A stretch of 64,000 nucleotides of DNA from G963668605 sp963668605 (GTDB taxonomy: Bacteria; Acidobacteriota; Terriglobia; Bryobacterales; Bryobacteraceae). The stretch's first letter is position 1, and the number at the start of each line of letters is the position of its first letter. Of the stretch, positions 8,033-18,393 are shown piece by piece. The stretch covers positions 2,604,001 through 2,668,000 of the forward strand of contig OY764903.1 of assembly GCA_963668605.1 (NCBI GenBank), in the 5' to 3' direction. A model generated the notes under the pieces. The model did no database searches. It was not told where the DNA came from and worked only from the letters and a program-made list of their open reading frames with translations. The translations under genes were made by a program, and so were the position numbers.

Positions 8033-9254
8033 TGATGTCGTTCTCGCTGTGGGCGGCCGAGACGAAGCCGGCTTCAAACTGCGAAGGCGCGAGGTAGACG
8101 CCGCCTTCGAGCATCGCGTGGAAGAAGCGCGCGAACGCAACTGTGTCGGAACGCTTGGCGCTCTCGTAATCCGTCACGGCCTGGCCGGTGAAAAAGAAGG
8201 TAAACATCGAGCCCACGCGATTCACTGTGATGCCCGCCGGCGCTGCGGCGCACAGGCGCGCCGTGCGCGCTTCGAGTTGCGCGTAGATCTCCGGATGCGT
8301 TTTGATGTGGCGCAGCATCGCGAGGCCCGCCGAGACCGCCAGCGGATTGCCCGAAAGCGTGCCGGCCTGATAGACCGGGCCGGACGGCGCCACCTTCGAC
8401 ATGATCTCCGCCCTACCTCCATACGCGCCCACGGGCAGTCCGCCGCCGATGATCTTACCCAGCGTGGTCAGGTCCGGATGGATGCCGAAGAGTTGCTGCG
8501 CGCCGCCGCGCGCGAGCCGGAAGCCTGTCATGACTTCGTCGAATATCAGCAGCGCGCCGTGCTTCTCCGTCAACGCGCGCAGCGCTTCGAGAAATCCCGG
8601 CGCGGGGGGCACGCAGCCCATGTTGCCCACCACGGGCTCCACAATCACGCACGCGATTTCATCGCCGCGGCTGCGAAACGCTTGCTCCACGGCCTCGATG
8701 GAGTTAAACGGCAGCGCGATCGTCGTGTCCGCGAAAGCGGCCGGCACGCCCGCCGTATCGGGAATCCCGAGCGTCGCCATGCCCGAACCCGCCTTCACCA
8801 ACAGTGAGTCGACATGCCCGTGATAGCAGCCTTCGAACTTGACCGTAAGCGTGCGTCCCGTGTAGCCGCGGGCCAGGCGCAGCGCGCTCATCGTCGCCTC
8901 AGTGCCGGAACTCACCAAGCGCACCATCTCCATCGAGGGCACGGCGTCGCGGATCTCTTCGGCCAGTTCTATCTCGCGTTCCGTCGGCGCGCCGAAGCTG
9001 GTGCCGATGGCGAGCGTCTCCTCGATCGCGCGCAGAACCGGCGCGAAACGGTGGCCCAGCAGCATCGGGCCCCATGAGCCGACATAGTCGATGTACTCGT
9101 TGCCATCCACGTCGAAAAGGCGCGCACCATCGGCCTTCGCGATAAACGGCGGAGTGCCGCCGACGCCGCGAAACGCGCGCACGGGAGAGTTTACGCCGCC
9201 CGGAATCAGTTTTTGCGCCCGAGCCATCAGCGCTTCGGAACGGATGAGATTCAT
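7992..9254 (-). CDS. hemL: Glutamate-1-semialdehyde 2,1-aminomutase
   Basis: The 420-residue PLP enzyme converts glutamate-1-semialdehyde to 5-aminolevulinate, the last step of the C5 route to haem. Visible features are the N-terminal IPGGVNSPVRAF motif, the phosphate-binding SSGTEA (115-120), the FDEVMTGFR motif (238-246) and the PLP lysine Lys267 in TLGKIIGGGLPVGAYGG. Length is normal. Its ATG overlaps the stop of the upstream flavoprotein gene by 4 bp, making it the last gene of a coupled three-gene operon. The 3' end overlaps a convergent gene by 41 bp. Confidence 0.97.
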   Translation of the reverse strand: MNLIRSEALMARAQKLIPGGVNSPVRAFRGVGGTPPFIAKADGARLFDVDGNEYIDYVGSWGPMLLGHRFAPVLRAIEETLAIGTSFGAPTEREIELAEEIRDAVPSMEMVRLVSSGTEATMSALRLARGYTGRTLTVKFEGCYHGHVDSLLVKAGSGMATLGIPDTAGVPAAFADTTIALPFNSIEAVEQAFRSRGDEIACVIVEPVVGNMGCVPPAPGFLEALRALTEKHGALLIFDEVMTGFRLARGGAQQLFGIHPDLTTLGKIIGGGLPVGAYGGRAEIMSKVAPSGPVYQAGTLSGNPLAVSAGLAMLRHIKTHPEIYAQLEARTARLCAAAPAGITVNRVGSMFTFFFTGQAVTDYESAKRSDTVAFARFFHAMLEGGVYLAPSQFEAGFVSAAHSENDITNTIAAARRHFAQ

Positions 9255-10432
9255 ATCTGGTTTTCGCCCGGAATCAGACGGTTCAAAAAAAAGTTCATGA
9301 TCACGCCGTGCAGCGTGCCGCTGATGTTACGCACCAGGCGCTCCTTCAGGGTGAGGTAGCTTTGCGTGCCCGCGAACAAATCCTGCATCAGATGCTCGAA
9401 ACGCGCACTGCGGCGCATCAACTGCACTATGCGCACCGGCACCGTGTCGAACAGAAAGCTGCCCAGAAAAACGCGCTGTGCAAAACTCGCGCCAAACTGG
9501 AGGTCGAGCCCGAAATCTTTCATCAGAATACTGCGGTAAGCGTGCGGCGCCTCGAGCGGGCCATGCTGGCTGGACGCCAGAATTCCGCCGGCCAGGTCGC
9601 CCGAACGCATCGCATAGTAAAGCCCTTCCCCGGTGATCGGATCGACCAGGCCTGCGGCGTCGCCAACGGCAAGCCAGCCTTCGCCCGAAACGCGATTGCG
9701 TTTCCATGCGCCGAGTTCGAGCGAGGGCAACAAATGGCTGTAGAACGCGGCGTCTTTCCAGGAAATCGCCTTTTCGAGCATATAGCGCTCCAAACGTTGC
9801 CGCAGCGATTGCGCGCTTTCGCCCTTGCCGCAGATGCCCACCGAGAGATGGCCGCAGCGCGGGAAGACCCAGATGTAACCTTCGAGATTTGGCAGAAATT
9901 GGATGTCGATGTGCTCCTGGTTGGAGGGCACGTAATACCCGAGCGCGACCATCGCATCGTTGCGCGTCAACTGCGTGCCGACCTGCCGGAAGGGGTTGCG
10001 CGCACCCGTGGCCACGACGCAGAAATCCGCATCCATTTCGCCGTGCCGCGTCTTCAACTGCCATTTCGCGCCGGAGCGCCGCATCTCGAGCACGCGCGTC
10101 TTCTCAATCTGCGCGCCAGCCTGTTCGGCGCGATCGAGCAACATGCGGTTCAGTTCGAAACGGGAGTAGATCACGAGAGGCTGGCTCAAGTGCATCTTCA
10201 CCGCGCCTGTCTTCGGCGCCGCCAGCCACGTTTCGGTCACGAAGCGCTTCGGGGTCTTGTTCTCAATCAGGAATGGATACTGCTTGTACGCCTTGTAAGT
10301 CAGACCGCCGCCGCAAGGCTTTTCCCACGCCAGTTTCTCGTCGATGATGACGGTATCCAGACCGGCCGACGCCAACCTGTGCGCCGCAAACGCTCCTGCC
10401 GGTCCTCCCCCGAGAACGGCAACGCGTTTCAT
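9251..10432 (-). CDS. Geranylgeranyl-reductase-family FAD oxidoreductase
   Basis: The ATG at 10432 gives a 393-residue protein that begins at once with the FAD-binding Rossmann motif (VAVLGGGPAGAFAA). Next comes the family motif KPCGGGLTYKA, the VVATGA strand, and the second FAD motif GWLAVGDAAGLVDPITGEGLYYAM. Family members reduce isoprenoid double bonds in quinone, chlorophyll or archaeal lipid synthesis, or oxidise related polycyclic substrates; the exact substrate is open. It overlaps both neighbours by 4 bp, between a lipoprotein gene and hemL. The longer frame upstream to 10555 lies in the lipoprotein gene and should not be used. Confidence 0.9.
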   Translation of the reverse strand: MKRVAVLGGGPAGAFAAHRLASAGLDTVIIDEKLAWEKPCGGGLTYKAYKQYPFLIENKTPKRFVTETWLAAPKTGAVKMHLSQPLVIYSRFELNRMLLDRAEQAGAQIEKTRVLEMRRSGAKWQLKTRHGEMDADFCVVATGARNPFRQVGTQLTRNDAMVALGYYVPSNQEHIDIQFLPNLEGYIWVFPRCGHLSVGICGKGESAQSLRQRLERYMLEKAISWKDAAFYSHLLPSLELGAWKRNRVSGEGWLAVGDAAGLVDPITGEGLYYAMRSGDLAGGILASSQHGPLEAPHAYRSILMKDFGLDLQFGASFAQRVFLGSFLFDTVPVRIVQLMRRSARFEHLMQDLFAGTQSYLTLKERLVRNISGTLHGVIMNFFLNRLIPGENQI

Positions 10433-10827
10433 TTTTTCGTCTCGGGAGCGGGAGCCGGCGGCATACCCGATGGCATACCCGACGGCATTCCGCCGCCGTG
10501 CGGATTCTTGTCGCCCATGCCCGCGCCCATGCCGGAGCGGCCCTTCACCACCCACTGGTCGCCCTTGCGCTCCAGTGTGTAATTCATCTTCATACCCGTC
10601 GCTGGGTCATTGCTGCCTTTCGGCTTGAATGAAACGACAGCATCGGCTTCGTCCTTCCGGAACGTCACCGACGCGATCTCGATGTCCATCGAGTTCACGT
10701 CGAGCCCGGCTTTCTTTGTCAAGTGCTCGACCACGCCTTTGCGGACGGACTCCTGATTTTGGATATTGCGGCTGCAGCCGCAAAAGATGGATGCGGCTAA
10801 TCCCAGAACGGCAAGGTATGCTTTCAC
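10429..10827 (-). CDS. Small lipoprotein with Gly-Met-Pro-rich tail
   Basis: The 132-residue protein has a signal peptide ending in Cys residues (SIFCGCSRN), consistent with lipoprotein processing. Residues ~25-100 alternate strands and helices and end in YTLERKGDQWVVKGRS, which looks like an NTF2/DUF4878-type fold; that match is tentative. The tail repeats GMPSGMPSGMPP, written in the DNA as a short tandem repeat. It is the first gene of the operon with the flavoprotein and hemL. Confidence 0.65.
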   Translation of the reverse strand: MKAYLAVLGLAASIFCGCSRNIQNQESVRKGVVEHLTKKAGLDVNSMDIEIASVTFRKDEADAVVSFKPKGSNDPATGMKMNYTLERKGDQWVVKGRSGMGAGMGDKNPHGGGMPSGMPSGMPPAPAPETKK

Positions 10828-10862
10828 ATTTAAGATTATAGCCTGTGATAGATTGCAGTTAC

Positions 10863-12062
10863 ATGGGACCGGTTCGTTACCTCTACCCGCTCGTTCTGAC
10901 TCTGACGCTCTCCCTGGCCGCCGCGGAGATTCCGGCTGGCGCCCAAATCAGCGTGCGGCTCAAGTCGAAGCTCTCCTCGAAGGAGTCGAAGCCGAAGGAC
11001 GCCGTCGAGGCCGTCGTCATTGCTCCACTAGTTCTGAACGGCGCCATCGTGATCGAGGCCGGCGCCGTGCTGCACGGCGTTGTGAAGGCGGCGCAGCCCT
11101 ACAAATCCCCGCAGGAGCGAGCGCAGGCCGATCTCGAATTCAACGAACTGCGCGATGCTTCCGGCGCGAAGGCCACCGTCACCGCCGCCGTCAAGGAAGT
11201 TGAGAATGCGCGCGAAACCGTGACGGAGAGCGGCGCCATCACGGGTATCGATCCTTCCCAGACCATCTCCGCACGTCTCGACCAAGGACTTGGAAAGCTT
11301 AACGGCTTGGGCTCGCTTGGCAAACTGCTGGAATCGGCGAAGGCAATGATGATCAAGCCGCCCGACCCGGACATCGCCTATGAGCCGGGCGTGGAGTTGA
11401 TCGTGGCATTCAAGAAAAGCGCGGCCTGGACGGGCAAGACCCCGGGACCGGCGGCCGGCTCGTTCGCGAAACCCGAGGCACTCGCGGCCCTTGTGAACGC
11501 GCAACCCTTCCGCACCGTGGCCGAGTCGCCGCCGCAACCCTCCGACCTGACCAACCTGATGTTCATAGCGACGCCCGACGCGCTGGCGGCTGCGTTCAAA
11601 GAGGCCGGCTGGACTGAGGCCGCAGCGCTGAGCGGCGCGTCGAAGTTCGAGACATTCCGCTCGATCGCCGAATCGCGCGGCTACAAGGAAGCGCCGATGT
11701 CCGTGCTGCTGCTCGAGAGCAAGAAAGCGGATTTCGATTTCCAAAAGCAGCTCAACACTTTTGCGATGCGCCACCATTTGCGGATTTGGAAGCGCCCGGA
11801 CATGTGGGAGGGCAAGCCCGTCTGGGTCTGCGCAGCGACGCACGACATCGGCATCGAAGTTTCCCAGGAGAAGCTGACGTTCATTCACAAGATCGATTCG
11901 CTGATCGACCGCGAACGCGCCAAGGTCGTCACCGATCTGATCTTCACCGGGAAAGTGAAATCGGTCGCACTCGTCGGGCGCCCGGCCGTACCGCTCGACG
12001 CGAAGAATGCCACAGGCGACAATCTCGAAACCGACGGCGCCATGGCGGCGCTGGAGTTCTAG
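10863..12062 (+). CDS. Secreted protein with a C-terminal LssY_C-like domain
   Basis: From the ATG at 10863 the 399-residue product begins with a signal peptide (about 1-22). Residues ~22-70 form a beta-rich domain (AGAQISVRLKSKLSSKESK then AGAVLHGVV) seen in acidobacterial secreted proteins. The last ~190 residues match LssY_C: NLMFIATPDALAAAFKEAGW, HHLRIWKR, PVWVCAATHDIGIE and HKIDSLIDRERAKVVTDL. The domain has no assigned reaction. The upstream ATG at 10845 would add six residues before the signal peptide and is less likely. The stop lies only 10 bp before the 3' border of the first group II intron. Divergent from the lipoprotein gene, with only 35 bp between starts. Confidence 0.75.
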   Translation: MGPVRYLYPLVLTLTLSLAAAEIPAGAQISVRLKSKLSSKESKPKDAVEAVVIAPLVLNGAIVIEAGAVLHGVVKAAQPYKSPQERAQADLEFNELRDASGAKATVTAAVKEVENARETVTESGAITGIDPSQTISARLDQGLGKLNGLGSLGKLLESAKAMMIKPPDPDIAYEPGVELIVAFKKSAAWTGKTPGPAAGSFAKPEALAALVNAQPFRTVAESPPQPSDLTNLMFIATPDALAAAFKEAGWTEAAALSGASKFETFRSIAESRGYKEAPMSVLLLESKKADFDFQKQLNTFAMRHHLRIWKRPDMWEGKPVWVCAATHDIGIEVSQEKLTFIHKIDSLIDRERAKVVTDLIFTGKVKSVALVGRPAVPLDAKNATGDNLETDGAMAALEF

Positions 12063-12072
12063 CAAGAACGCC

Positions 12073-13948
12073 ATCGGGTGGAGTGACCGGGATTTCGCCC
12101 GGCCACCCTCCCACACCACCGGACGTGCGGTTTTCCGCATCCGGCGGTTGAACCAAAGGCGATCTAACGAGCCTCAAGATCGGTTGGAAACAAGAAGCCG
12201 TATCTCCGCAGTTTCGCGTGGCTGATGGCGGTGTTGATTACAGGATGCACCGCCATCGCCCATGCTCCGCGACTGCTGCCGACCACGCCTAAGTGCCGGT
12301 CCCGCGTGATGCCAAGCTGCCGTAACTTTCGCAGTCGTCCCCGCGTGTCGTGCCATCGCAACCAGAAACACTTCCGAATGTGCCGTCGAACCCAGCTTTC
12401 CAGGTCGCGAATCCGGGTCCGTGCTTCGACCAGCCGGAAGTACCCCCACCAGCCACGCACGTAGCGGTTCCAATCGTCACGCAGTTGTTTACTGCTGCGA
12501 CTTCGCCGCGCATCCCAGAGTTCGCGAACCCGGTCCTTGAATCGTTCGACACTCTCCGGTGCTATTCCGATCCGCTTCTTGCAGTCCAGTCGAAAGCCCA
12601 GGAACTTACGTTCCCAAACCCTCCCCGTTCCGCTCTTGGCGGCATTCACCTTCAACCGCAGATGCTTCTCGATCCAGCCCTGTATCGAAGCCAGCGTTCG
12701 CTCCGCCGCCGCTTGACTGCCTACGTAGATATTGCAGTCATCGGCATAGCGGCAGAAGCTGTGCTGCCTCCGCTCCAGTTCCTTATCGAGCGCGTCCAGG
12801 TAGATGTTGGCCAGCAATGGAGACAGCGGTCCGCCTTGCGGCGTTCCCTCCACGCTTTTCGTCACCACCCCGTTCACCATGCTTCCCCGCCGCAGGTATT
12901 TCCCAATCAGTTGCAACACCCGTTTGTCCCGGATCACTTCCGCGATCCGGCCTATCAGGATGTCGTGATTGACGTGGTCGAAGAACTTGGCGATGTCTAG
13001 ATCCACCACCCAGTCCTTCCCTCCCTGCGCATATTGCTGTGCGGCTCGCACGGCGTCCTGTGCGCTGCGCCCCGGCCGGAATCCGTAACTGTGCCCGCTG
13101 AATTGCGGATCGAAGACCGGTGTCAGCACTTGCAATAACAACTGCTGTATGAACCGGTCCTGTACCGTCGGGATGCCCAGTGTCCGCGTGCCCCCGCTTG
13201 GCTTCGGTATCTCTACACGCCTCACGGGACTTGGAACGTAGGTCCCCTTCAGAAGTTTGTCTTTGAGGATCCACCAGTTCGCCTGAAGATGCGATTCCAG
13301 TTGCGCCGTCGTCATCCGATCGATACCCGCCGCTCCCCGGTTGCGTTTCACCGCCGCCAGCGCTTGCGCGTAGTTCTCGTCCCGTACGGCTGTTTCCATT
13401 AACGTCTCGTACATTGCTCTCCGTCGAGAGGTTCGCAGAACTCCGGCATCGTCTCCTCGCGTTCAGACTTCCGCGGCTGCACCGCCTGATCCGAAAGCAC
13501 TCCCGGGCTCTCGCCACCGTAGTTGTGACGTCCCGCGATTCGAGTTCGCTTATTGCGCCGGCCTCCAGTTCCTCCTCTAGCTCCAATGCATTGGTCCTTC
13601 GGCCCTTCGCTCCACCGTCATTACAACGGCTTCTTCGCTACTACGGCCTCTGCTGACTTCTCCTCCACTCTCATGCAAGAGATCTCCCCAGGTAAGGTGC
13701 AGAATCTGTCCCCTCGTGCCGACTGGCTGTACCTGATGCGTCTTGATGATCTTTGGGCTTCGCTGTTTGGCGCCAGCTTGCCGCCCGCACCCGGCCTCAC
13801 TGCCAGTTCGTGTCCCTACGGTCGAGAGTTTGCTGCGCGCTTCTTTCGGCTTCGCCTCGCGGCTACGCCTTGCGTTTCGCTACGGTTGCCTTCATCGGCT
13901 CCGATTGGCTCCTTTCATCCAATTAGATTCTGCCCATGCTGGGCACAC
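12073..13948 (-). mobile_element. Class C group II intron, copy 1 (full length, 1876 bp)
   Basis: On the minus strand the intron starts GTGTGCCC at 13948 and ends CCACCCGAT at 12073, fitting the GUGYG...AY rule. The maturase gene lies in domain 4. Downstream of its stop, positions 12117-12148 fold as a domain 5 hairpin (arm CCGCCGGATGCGG, loop AAAA, arm CCGCACGTCCGG), followed by a domain 6-like stem at about 12078-12105. About 530 bp of ribozyme precede the gene. Copy 1 differs from copy 2 by a single base noticed at about 13832. It abuts copy 2 with no base between. Confidence 0.93.
12164..13414 (-). CDS. ltrA: Group II intron reverse transcriptase/maturase, copy 1
   Basis: The 416-residue protein has the reverse transcriptase core: KPSGGTRTLGIPTVQDR, SYGFRPGRSA, the first catalytic Asp in VVDLDIAKFFD (near 137-146), GTPQGGPLSPLLANI (190-204) and YADD (223-226). 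A thumb/maturase X domain follows (RDDWNRYVRGWWGYF). There is no HNH endonuclease domain, which fits class C introns; these use nicked or single-stranded DNA for priming. It supports splicing of its own RNA and insertion of the intron into DNA. It is encoded in the same direction as the intron. Confidence 0.96.
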   Translation of the reverse strand: MYETLMETAVRDENYAQALAAVKRNRGAAGIDRMTTAQLESHLQANWWILKDKLLKGTYVPSPVRRVEIPKPSGGTRTLGIPTVQDRFIQQLLLQVLTPVFDPQFSGHSYGFRPGRSAQDAVRAAQQYAQGGKDWVVDLDIAKFFDHVNHDILIGRIAEVIRDKRVLQLIGKYLRRGSMVNGVVTKSVEGTPQGGPLSPLLANIYLDALDKELERRQHSFCRYADDCNIYVGSQAAAERTLASIQGWIEKHLRLKVNAAKSGTGRVWERKFLGFRLDCKKRIGIAPESVERFKDRVRELWDARRSRSSKQLRDDWNRYVRGWWGYFRLVEARTRIRDLESWVRRHIRKCFWLRWHDTRGRLRKLRQLGITRDRHLGVVGSSRGAWAMAVHPVINTAISHAKLRRYGFLFPTDLEAR

Positions 13949-15824
13949 ATCGGGTGGAGTGACCGGGATTTCGCCCGGCCACCCTCCCACACCACCGGAC
14001 GTGCGGTTTTCCGCATCCGGCGGTTGAACCAAAGGCGATCTAACGAGCCTCAAGATCGGTTGGAAACAAGAAGCCGTATCTCCGCAGTTTCGCGTGGCTG
14101 ATGGCGGTGTTGATTACAGGATGCACCGCCATCGCCCATGCTCCGCGACTGCTGCCGACCACGCCTAAGTGCCGGTCCCGCGTGATGCCAAGCTGCCGTA
14201 ACTTTCGCAGTCGTCCCCGCGTGTCGTGCCATCGCAACCAGAAACACTTCCGAATGTGCCGTCGAACCCAGCTTTCCAGGTCGCGAATCCGGGTCCGTGC
14301 TTCGACCAGCCGGAAGTACCCCCACCAGCCACGCACGTAGCGGTTCCAATCGTCACGCAGTTGTTTACTGCTGCGACTTCGCCGCGCATCCCAGAGTTCG
14401 CGAACCCGGTCCTTGAATCGTTCGACACTCTCCGGTGCTATTCCGATCCGCTTCTTGCAGTCCAGTCGAAAGCCCAGGAACTTACGTTCCCAAACCCTCC
14501 CCGTTCCGCTCTTGGCGGCATTCACCTTCAACCGCAGATGCTTCTCGATCCAGCCCTGTATCGAAGCCAGCGTTCGCTCCGCCGCCGCTTGACTGCCTAC
14601 GTAGATATTGCAGTCATCGGCATAGCGGCAGAAGCTGTGCTGCCTCCGCTCCAGTTCCTTATCGAGCGCGTCCAGGTAGATGTTGGCCAGCAATGGAGAC
14701 AGCGGTCCGCCTTGCGGCGTTCCCTCCACGCTTTTCGTCACCACCCCGTTCACCATGCTTCCCCGCCGCAGGTATTTCCCAATCAGTTGCAACACCCGTT
14801 TGTCCCGGATCACTTCCGCGATCCGGCCTATCAGGATGTCGTGATTGACGTGGTCGAAGAACTTGGCGATGTCTAGATCCACCACCCAGTCCTTCCCTCC
14901 CTGCGCATATTGCTGTGCGGCTCGCACGGCGTCCTGTGCGCTGCGCCCCGGCCGGAATCCGTAACTGTGCCCGCTGAATTGCGGATCGAAGACCGGTGTC
15001 AGCACTTGCAATAACAACTGCTGTATGAACCGGTCCTGTACCGTCGGGATGCCCAGTGTCCGCGTGCCCCCGCTTGGCTTCGGTATCTCTACACGCCTCA
15101 CGGGACTTGGAACGTAGGTCCCCTTCAGAAGTTTGTCTTTGAGGATCCACCAGTTCGCCTGAAGATGCGATTCCAGTTGCGCCGTCGTCATCCGATCGAT
15201 ACCCGCCGCTCCCCGGTTGCGTTTCACCGCCGCCAGCGCTTGCGCGTAGTTCTCGTCCCGTACGGCTGTTTCCATTAACGTCTCGTACATTGCTCTCCGT
15301 CGAGAGGTTCGCAGAACTCCGGCATCGTCTCCTCGCGTTCAGACTTCCGCGGCTGCACCGCCTGATCCGAAAGCACTCCCGGGCTCTCGCCACCGTAGTT
15401 GTGACGTCCCGCGATTCGAGTTCGCTTATTGCGCCGGCCTCCAGTTCCTCCTCTAGCTCCAATGCATTGGTCCTTCGGCCCTTCGCTCCACCGTCATTAC
15501 AACGGCTTCTTCGCTACTACGGCCTCTGCTGACTTCTCCTCCACTCTCATGCAAGAGATCTCCCCAGGTAAGGTGCAGAATCTGTCCCCTCGTGCCGACT
15601 GGCTGTACCTGATGCGTCTTGATGATCTTTGGGCTTCGCTGTTTGGCGCCAGCTTGCCGCCCGCACCCGGCCTCACTGCCAGTTCGTGTCCCTACGGTCG
15701 AGAGTTTGCTACGCGCTTCTTTCGGCTTCGCCTCGCGGCTACGCCTTGCGTTTCGCTACGGTTGCCTTCATCGGCTCCGATTGGCTCCTTTCATCCAATT
15801 AGATTCTGCCCATGCTGGGCACAC
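13949..15824 (-). mobile_element. Class C group II intron, copy 2, directly abutting copy 1
   Basis: This 1876-bp copy has the same ends as copy 1 (GTGTGCCC at 15824, CGAT at 13949) and is almost base-for-base identical. Its upstream exon is a REP-like palindrome: the base after the intron, 15825, is the outermost base of repeat 15825-15855. Its downstream exon is the first base of copy 1. The order REP-intron-intron fits a second insertion at the same REP edge, since class C introns recognise mainly the upstream exon. Tandem duplication is the alternative. Confidence 0.93.
14040..15290 (-). CDS. ltrA: Group II intron reverse transcriptase/maturase, copy 2
   Basis: The predicted 416-residue protein is the same as that of copy 1, with an intact YADD active site and X domain and no endonuclease domain. 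Both copies look functional, so either can act on the other introns in the window in trans. The gene starts about 534 bp inside the intron. Confidence 0.96.
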   Translation of the reverse strand: MYETLMETAVRDENYAQALAAVKRNRGAAGIDRMTTAQLESHLQANWWILKDKLLKGTYVPSPVRRVEIPKPSGGTRTLGIPTVQDRFIQQLLLQVLTPVFDPQFSGHSYGFRPGRSAQDAVRAAQQYAQGGKDWVVDLDIAKFFDHVNHDILIGRIAEVIRDKRVLQLIGKYLRRGSMVNGVVTKSVEGTPQGGPLSPLLANIYLDALDKELERRQHSFCRYADDCNIYVGSQAAAERTLASIQGWIEKHLRLKVNAAKSGTGRVWERKFLGFRLDCKKRIGIAPESVERFKDRVRELWDARRSRSSKQLRDDWNRYVRGWWGYFRLVEARTRIRDLESWVRRHIRKCFWLRWHDTRGRLRKLRQLGITRDRHLGVVGSSRGAWAMAVHPVINTAISHAKLRRYGFLFPTDLEAR

Positions 15825-16002
15825 GCCTCCGGTCGCTAACGCTCCCGGCACCGTTGGAATGGAATTCTTTCGGCCGCTTTCGCTGTTCTCCGCTGCGACT
15901 GCGTAGCATTGGAATGGAATTCTTCCGGCGCGTGCGCTGTTCTCCGCCGCGGTCGAGTAACGTTACTCCAACGGTGCCGGGAACGATAGTGACCGGAGGC
16001 GG
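15825..16002. repeat. Inverted pair of REP-like palindromes with a 54-bp tandem repeat between
   Basis: A minus-orientation repeat at 15825-15855 and a plus copy at 15970-16002 form an inverted pair. Between them a unit of about 54 bp, starting ttggaatggaattct, occurs twice (about 15854-15908 and 15909-15962) with roughly 80% match by eye. The left repeat is the upstream exon of intron copy 2. No gene lies here; the next is uxuA, whose 3' end is at 16066. Confidence 0.85.
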
Positions 16003-16065
16003 CGGTTTCTTCGCTTTTTGAAAGAGCGGATCGAAAGCGGTTCGCAAAACGCAAGTGTCTTTATA

Positions 16066-17127
16066 CTAGCCGAGAGTCTGCAGAATGCCCCGAATGTAGC
16101 CCATCGCATAGGCCATGCCTGCGTGCCACGTCGCCGCGCAGTGAACGTGCGGCGTATGGTCCGCGATGAGCACACCGTCGTAACCGTTCTTCTTATATAT
16201 GCCCAGCGCGCGCACGATATCGACGTCGCCTTCGTCGAGGAAGACCTCGGTATAGCTCGGCACTTTGCCCCTGATGTTGCGCAGGTGCACATAGGCGATA
16301 TTGCCCTGCCGGCTGTACTTGTCGATCGCCTCATAGACGTCGCCAGCCTGCATCTCAGCGATGGTGCCCTGGCAGAATTCGAGCGCGTTGGAATGGCTCG
16401 GCACAATGTCGAGCAGGCGTTGATAGAGATGCGGCTGATAGACAAGCCGGGCCGTACCGCGAATGGTGGGCATCGGCGGATCGTCAGGATGCGCGGCCAG
16501 GCGCACGCCGGCCTCCTCGGCGACGGGAACGAGAGCTTTCAAAAAGTCCTCGAGCCGCTGCCAGAGTTGCTCGCTGGTCACGACGCCTACCGTACCCTCT
16601 GGTGCGCCTGGGTCGTAGATCATGTTCCAAACCTGCCCGTTTGGGATCGGTTTTTCGGCTGGGCCGTCGGGACCGAAGAAGCCCACGGTTTCGGCGCCGC
16701 CGCGCGCGTATGGCCCGACGACGTGACCCCAAACGCCGGCGATGCTGAAGTTGTAACCCATCACAGGAATGCCGGCCCGGCCCATATTCCGAATGATCGT
16801 CTTGAGTCCTTCAAGCTGCTCCTGTTTGCGTGGGCCGTCGAGCAGCACATCGTACCAGTGCGAGGGATCGAAGTTCTCGATCGCGGCGAGTTCGAGCCCT
16901 GCCGTGTTGACACTGGCCTTCAGCGCAGCGAGTTCCTCATAGGTCCAAAGCCGGCCGCGATTGTCGCTGACACCCCAACAGCGCTCCCCATCGGTCTCCG
17001 GAATATTCGGCGATCCGCTGAAATAGTCGGTCCAATGCGCCACGATATGTGTCGCTCCGATCTGTTTCGCGAAGCGGAAATTGTCGTCGGTTAGCATGTG
17101 CCGGTAGAGCCCGAGTCCGAGTTTCAT
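16066..17127 (-). CDS. uxuA: Mannonate dehydratase
   Basis: The 353-residue protein shows the UxuA pattern: IVAHWTDYF near the N-terminus, MGYNFSIAGVWG (near 123), AAHPDDPP, a conserved Cys in ALEFCQGT, and the metal-binding YVHLRNIRG and ADHTPHV segments. The enzyme dehydrates D-mannonate to 2-keto-3-deoxygluconate in hexuronate breakdown, using Mn2+ or Fe2+. The partner genes uxaC, uxaB and kdgK are not in the window. Its downstream side runs into the REP pair and the tandem introns on the same strand. Confidence 0.94.
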   Translation of the reverse strand: MKLGLGLYRHMLTDDNFRFAKQIGATHIVAHWTDYFSGSPNIPETDGERCWGVSDNRGRLWTYEELAALKASVNTAGLELAAIENFDPSHWYDVLLDGPRKQEQLEGLKTIIRNMGRAGIPVMGYNFSIAGVWGHVVGPYARGGAETVGFFGPDGPAEKPIPNGQVWNMIYDPGAPEGTVGVVTSEQLWQRLEDFLKALVPVAEEAGVRLAAHPDDPPMPTIRGTARLVYQPHLYQRLLDIVPSHSNALEFCQGTIAEMQAGDVYEAIDKYSRQGNIAYVHLRNIRGKVPSYTEVFLDEGDVDIVRALGIYKKNGYDGVLIADHTPHVHCAATWHAGMAYAMGYIRGILQTLG

Positions 17128-17193
17128 AATTGCTTCAGTTTAATATGCGCCGCCGGCGGGAGCGCATTGGCCGCGTTGATCTACCATGTAGAA

Positions 17194-18378
<1,185 letters not shown>

Positions 18379-18393
18379 GAGATTCAGAACACC

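Noticed and set aside
9251..10555. 434-residue version of the flavoprotein
   Set aside because: The extra N-terminal part is encoded over the lipoprotein gene in another frame; the Rossmann motif begins directly after the ATG at 10432.
12164..15290. Reverse transcriptases as parts of a retron or an anti-phage RT system
   Set aside because: Intron ends, domain 5 hairpin, X domain and REP-edge insertion identify them as group II introns. No retron ncRNA or effector gene lies beside them.
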